A stretch of DNA of 7,856 bases from Peptococcaceae bacterium UBA2264 (GTDB lineage Bacteria; Bacillota; Desulfitobacteriia; Desulfitobacteriales; Desulfitobacteriaceae). Made by a program: the position numbers and the translations under genes. The stretch covers positions 1-7,856 of the forward strand of contig DDXI01000035.1 in assembly GCA_002347475.1 (NCBI GenBank), read 5' to 3'. The notes beneath the pieces were generated by a model. The model was not told where the DNA came from and ran no database searches. It saw nothing but the letters and a program-made list of their open reading frames with translations. How positions within the stretch are numbered: position 1 is the first letter of the stretch; each line of letters opens with the position of its first letter. Shown one piece after another: positions 5,096 to 7,856 of the stretch.

Positions 5096-5487
5096 CGGTT
5101 ATTAAAAAAATAAGGAGTGCGGGATTTGCTACCCTGATAATTCTGATTCTGATCTTAACCCTGACCGGGACAGGTCTTGAAGTATTCATCAAAGCAAATG
5201 CCGGACTGCGTATGAGCAAGCGCCAGGCCCAGAGCCAACAGGCTGTTTATTGTGCTGAAGGCGGAATCGAGTGGGCCAAAGCCCAATTATTGTATAACCC
5301 TGAATGGCGGGGCGGGAGCAGGCTTGTTGCGGGGAAGAATACCCAAGTCATTGTAACTCCTGGAGAGGAAGGATATTGGGTTACATCTGCAGCAGTTTCC
5401 GGCCAAGCCCGACGGGAAATAAGAGTCTATCTACATAACAACAGCGGTGAGTGGGCAATGACAAATTATCAGGAATTGCACCGCTGA
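5020..5487 (+). CDS. GspK/PilX-like minor pilin, GTG start
   Basis: From GTG 5020 the product has 155 residues. A basic stretch K-K-I-R-S-A-G35 precedes a hydrophobic helix F-A-T-L-I-I-L-I-L-I-L (36-46) that runs to about residue 52. Cleavage after Gly35 would give a mature protein of about 120 residues with Ile, not Glu, at position 5. Lack of Glu5 is typical of GspK-type pilins. The segment after the helix, with Q-Q-A-V-Y-C-A-E-G-G-I-E-W-A (about 73-86), matches the PilX/GspK N-terminal pattern of A-x-x-A-E-A-G-I-E-x-A. It is much shorter than full GspK (about 300 residues), so PilX-like is the safer name. The start at 5020 overlaps the GspJ-like gene by 76 bp. GTG 5065 is an alternative giving a more usual 20-residue leader but without an SD. 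Confidence 0.78.
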   Translation: MANNFPGRNESPTSNVAKTDQTPYLTVIKKIRSAGFATLIILILILTLTGTGLEVFIKANAGLRMSKRQAQSQQAVYCAEGGIEWAKAQLLYNPEWRGGSRLVAGKNTQVIVTPGEEGYWVTSAAVSGQARREIRVYLHNNSGEWAMTNYQELHR

Positions 5488-5503
5488 TCTGGAGAAAAAC
5501 AAG

Positions 5504-7219
5504 ATGAAGAGCAATTTATTTAAAACTTCGGAATTAACTTTTGCCCAATTTTTATTGGTAAATTCCTATGTCAATCTTCAGGAACTTGCCCAGGCAACAG
5601 AAGTCCAGAATGTATCCCGGGAAAGAATCGCTAAAGTGTTGGTTCGTTTAGGTATTTTATCTCCGGAACTTTTGCGGGAAGGTCTAAGCAAATATCTGAA
5701 CCTGCCTGTAATATCTTTGACCCAGGTTAAAATCGATCCTGCCGTTGCGCGCTTAATCTCAGAGGAATTAGCCTGCCGTTATTCCTTGATACCAATAGAT
5801 TTCCATTCCGGAGTTTTACGCGTTGCCATTGCAGATCCTACCGATAGCAGGGCTCTTGATGATGTTCAGCTTTATTCCGGCTATCAGGTGGAGCCGCTAT
5901 TAGCTGGAGCAGAGGAGATCAGGTCGGCGATCGGTCAGTTTCTGACAGTTGAAACAACAGCAGACCAGTTGTTAAAACTGCATAATTCGGAGCGGGACTC
6001 GCAGGAGGTCTGGGCTGTTGCTGAAGCAACGGCAGACTTTGTGGATCGTGATGCTCCGACCATACGTTTAGTGGATACTATCCTAAATCAGGCTGTTATT
6101 CAGGGTGCCAGTGATATTCACTGGGAACCTCAGGAAGATGATTTTATTGTTCGCTTTCGGATTGATGGCCGCCTGGGCCTGAACTGCCGTTTGTCTCTGG
6201 ATATTGCCCGCAGTGTCTTATCCCGTCTGAAAGTTATGGCTGGCCTGGATATTGCCGAAAGACGCTTGCCCCAGGATGGAAGAATACTGATTGAAGTCAG
6301 AAACAGACAGATTGATCTGCGCATTTCGACTCTGCCCACTGTCCACGGAGAAAAAATTGTTGTCCGTATCCTTGATCCCGAAACAGCCAAGCGGTCGCTG
6401 GATGCTTTGGGTATGTGTTCTGCGGTTGAAGCCGGTATGCGAGAATTGCTGAAAAAACCACATGGCCTGATTCTTGTGACCGGACCGACCGGAAGCGGAA
6501 AGACTACGACTCTTTATGCTCTTATGCGCGAACTCAGGACAGAAATCTATAATATTGTTTCCATTGAAGATCCTGTGGAATATCGCCTGGCCGGTGTTAA
6601 TCAGATCCAGGTCCATGGTCATGGCTTAACCTTTGCCAAAGGATTAAGATCGATTCTGCGTCAGGACCCCGATATTATAATGATTGGAGAAATCAGGGAT
6701 GAAGAAACAGCCAGAATTGCTGTGGCAGCTGCTCTGACAGGGCATTTAGTAATCTCTACCCTGCATACCAATACGGCTGCTTTAGCTTTGACCCGTTTGC
6801 TGGAAATGGGTATCGAACCTTATCTTTTGGCAGCAGCTGTAAATGGCATTTTATCGCAAAGGCTGGTTCGTTTACTCTGCGTGCACTGCAAAAAGCTCTA
6901 TACTGTTACTGCTGCCGAAAAACAAGCTCTGCACCTGGAGACAGCAATTAACACTGCTTACTTGGCTCAAGGGTGTAAATTTTGCAGGGAAACAGGTTAT
7001 AACGGCAGGATGGGAATCCATGAACTTTTGCTCTACAATCAGGAAATTAAAAAGTTGGTCCTTGCTCAGGGTACATCCCAGGCAATAGAATACGCGGCGG
7101 TTAGTCAGGGCATGGTCACCTTAGCGCAGGATGGCTTATCCAAAGTATCGCAGGGGCTGACTTCACTGGAAGAAGTGTTATGCTCTGTAACGGATTTGGA
7201 AAACATTATCCTATCTTAA
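5504..7219 (+). CDS. pilB: PilB/GspE-type pilus assembly ATPase
   Basis: This cytoplasmic hexameric ATPase drives pilin polymerisation. Its 571 residues are normal for PilB/GspE. Residues about 10-150 form a T2SSE_N/MshEN domain, and 180-285 the N2 domain (G-A-S-D-I-H-W-E-P at 201-209). The motor core has Walker A GPTGSGKTT (327-335), the Asp box S-I-E-D-P-V-E (353-359), Walker B D-I-I-M-I-G-E-I-R-D (390-399) with Glu396, and the His box T-L-H-T-N (419-423). A zinc tetracysteine is complete (C459-x2-C462 and C491-x2-C494). The zinc motif and MshEN domain favour an assembly ATPase over the retraction ATPase PilT. The two tandem 24-residue MshEN motifs (12-35 and 41-64) are degenerate. SD GGAGAAA (5491-5497) precedes ATG 5504. 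PilB (type IV pilus) and GspE (type II secretion) cannot be separated on sequence alone. Confidence 0.96.
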   Translation: MKSNLFKTSELTFAQFLLVNSYVNLQELAQATEVQNVSRERIAKVLVRLGILSPELLREGLSKYLNLPVISLTQVKIDPAVARLISEELACRYSLIPIDFHSGVLRVAIADPTDSRALDDVQLYSGYQVEPLLAGAEEIRSAIGQFLTVETTADQLLKLHNSERDSQEVWAVAEATADFVDRDAPTIRLVDTILNQAVIQGASDIHWEPQEDDFIVRFRIDGRLGLNCRLSLDIARSVLSRLKVMAGLDIAERRLPQDGRILIEVRNRQIDLRISTLPTVHGEKIVVRILDPETAKRSLDALGMCSAVEAGMRELLKKPHGLILVTGPTGSGKTTTLYALMRELRTEIYNIVSIEDPVEYRLAGVNQIQVHGHGLTFAKGLRSILRQDPDIIMIGEIRDEETARIAVAAALTGHLVISTLHTNTAALALTRLLEMGIEPYLLAAAVNGILSQRLVRLLCVHCKKLYTVTAAEKQALHLETAINTAYLAQGCKFCRETGYNGRMGIHELLLYNQEIKKLVLAQGTSQAIEYAAVSQGMVTLAQDGLSKVSQGLTSLEEVLCSVTDLENIILS

Positions 7220-7245
7220 GGAATCCTCCTCTTGAGGAGGATTCC
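7220..7245 (+). promoter_or_regulatory. Perfect intercistronic hairpin between pilB and pilC
   Basis: Immediately after the pilB stop, 7220-7231 (GGAATCCTCCTC) is perfectly complementary to 7234-7245 (GAGGAGGATTCC), with only TT between. The practical loop is CTTG. No T-tract follows, so it is not a classical terminator. It ends 6 nt before the pilC SD (AGGAG, 7252-7256; ATG 7263). The 5' arm carries anti-SD-like CCTCCT and the 3' arm SD-like AGGAGG. Likely roles are mRNA stability, adjusting the pilB:pilC ratio, or gating pilC translation. Confidence 0.75.
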
Positions 7246-7262
7246 AGGAACAGGAGAACGAA

Positions 7263-7856
7263 ATGAAGTCATTGGCTTACATCTGGAAAGCTGTTGATGC
7301 CGGGGGGCATATAAGGCAAGGCATATGTGAAGCGTCTGAAACTGCCTTTATCCGCATTTGGCTAAGGGAACAAGGTTTGTTTCCGTTGAGTATTAAACCC
7401 AGAAAGGAGGACTTAAGGTCACTTTTAGCAGTAAAAAATGCCAAACGTCAGTGGGCGGTCTTTACACGTCGCTTGTCTATGGCTCTGGAAGCCGGTATTC
7501 CTTTATTAAAAGCCCTGGATATAATATCATTTCATGTTCCCGGGAAAAATAATGAAATTCAATGGCAAGGTGTCAAGGAACAGATTCAAAGGGGCAGCAG
7601 TATTGCTGAAGCCCTGCAAATAGTTACTCCTGCACCGGGTTTGTTTATCCACTCCATGGTTAAAGCAGGGGAAAAAACGGGGACCTTAGCTAAAACACTA
7701 AGCGAGATAGCGGATGATTTGGAACAGGAGTGTCTGTTTCAACGAAAAATTCAGGCAGCTTTAACTTATCCCCTGTTTTTGACAGGAACTGTTATCTGTG
7801 TTCTTTTTGCCCTCAGTCTCTGGGTGCTGCCGACTTATGAAAAATTATTTTCCGGC
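7263..7856 (+). CDS. pilC: PilC/GspF inner-membrane platform protein, N-terminal half (3' end outside window)
   Basis: The frame from ATG 7263 (SD AGGAG, 6 nt away) stays open for 198 codons to the window edge, about half the usual 400-residue length. Residues 1-45 match the GspF N-terminal block: Y-x-W-K-A-V-D-x-x-G-x-x-x-x-G, then L-R-E-Q-G-L-x-P-L-S-I. The first T2SSF domain starts near residue 67 with F-T-R-R-L-S-M-A-L-E-A-G-I-P-L-L-K-A-L, followed by G-S-S-I-A-E-A-L (111-118) and M-V-K-A-G-E-K-T-G-T-L (132-142). A transmembrane segment runs from about 170 to 190. This polytopic protein anchors the assembly ATPase at the membrane and passes pilin subunits to the growing filament. Its position right after pilB is the standard order. 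The second T2SSF repeat and the remaining membrane helices lie beyond the window. Confidence 0.95.
   Translation, partial: MKSLAYIWKAVDAGGHIRQGICEASETAFIRIWLREQGLFPLSIKPRKEDLRSLLAVKNAKRQWAVFTRRLSMALEAGIPLLKALDIISFHVPGKNNEIQWQGVKEQIQRGSSIAEALQIVTPAPGLFIHSMVKAGEKTGTLAKTLSEIADDLEQECLFQRKIQAALTYPLFLTGTVICVLFALSLWVLPTYEKLFSG

Noticed and set aside
6130..6622. Minus-strand open frames opposite the pilB motor domain
   Set aside because: They lie opposite invariant ATPase motifs and have no independent evidence of coding.
6843..7088. Small + strand frame inside pilB
   Set aside because: It overlaps the conserved zinc tetracysteine region of pilB in another frame and shows no family features.
7220..7245. 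Intrinsic terminator between pilB and pilC
   Set aside because: No run of T follows the stem, and pilC with its SD begins 17 bp later, so a standard terminator is not supported.
1..7856. CRISPR arrays, tRNA or rRNA genes, insertion sequences, attachment sites
   Set aside because: No regular repeat-spacer pattern, cloverleaf, rRNA motif, transposase frame or terminal inverted repeats were seen.

Overview
The window looks like a chromosomal segment of a Gram-positive Bacillota, most likely a clostridial lineage of the Peptococcaceae/Desulfitobacterium kind. This is inferred from strong AAAGGAGG-type ribosome binding sites, GTG/TTG starts, a near-consensus sigma-A promoter, moderate GC by eye, and a shikimate-pathway cluster beside a type IV pilus/competence-type pseudopilus cluster. 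Species cannot be fixed from the sequence alone. All convincing genes are on the + strand.

Region 1 (1-3451) is an aromatic amino acid operon: the 3' end of aroE (shikimate dehydrogenase), a lone GspH/FimT-like prepilin gene, then aroC (chorismate synthase), aroK (shikimate kinase) and aroB (3-dehydroquinate synthase). Spacing is tight: 4 bp between aroE and the prepilin, 11 bp between aroC and aroK, and 1 bp (or a short overlap) between aroK and aroB. AroB, AroE, AroK and AroC catalyse four steps on the way to chorismate. The prepilin is the functional outsider.

Region 2 (3452-3766) is the only long stretch without a clear gene. It holds an intrinsic terminator closing the aro operon, an AT-rich tract, a strong sigma-A promoter (TTGACA, 17 bp, TAAAAT), and a transcribed leader of about 145 nt. 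The leader carries a 16-codon AGA/ATA-rich micro-ORF and several short inverted repeats that can pair in two ways.

Region 3 (3767-7856, running off the end) is a type IV pilus / type II secretion-like assembly operon. It has four small prepilin-like genes resembling GspG, GspI, GspJ and GspK/PilX, then a PilB/GspE assembly ATPase, an intercistronic perfect hairpin, and the first half of a PilC/GspF inner-membrane platform protein. Together with the GspH-like gene in region 1 this makes a complete H-G-I-J-K minor-pilin set with motor and platform. H is separated from the rest by aroC-aroK-aroB. Pre-pilin peptidase, PilM/N/O, PilT and a secretin are not in the window.

I see no wholly new system. 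The points most worth a second look are the split pilin set, the pilus-operon leader, a degenerate c-di-GMP-binding-type N-terminus in the ATPase, a pseudopilin with Asp in place of Glu5, a DxDxDGxxD calcium-type loop in the GspJ-like pilin, and the SD/anti-SD hairpin before pilC.
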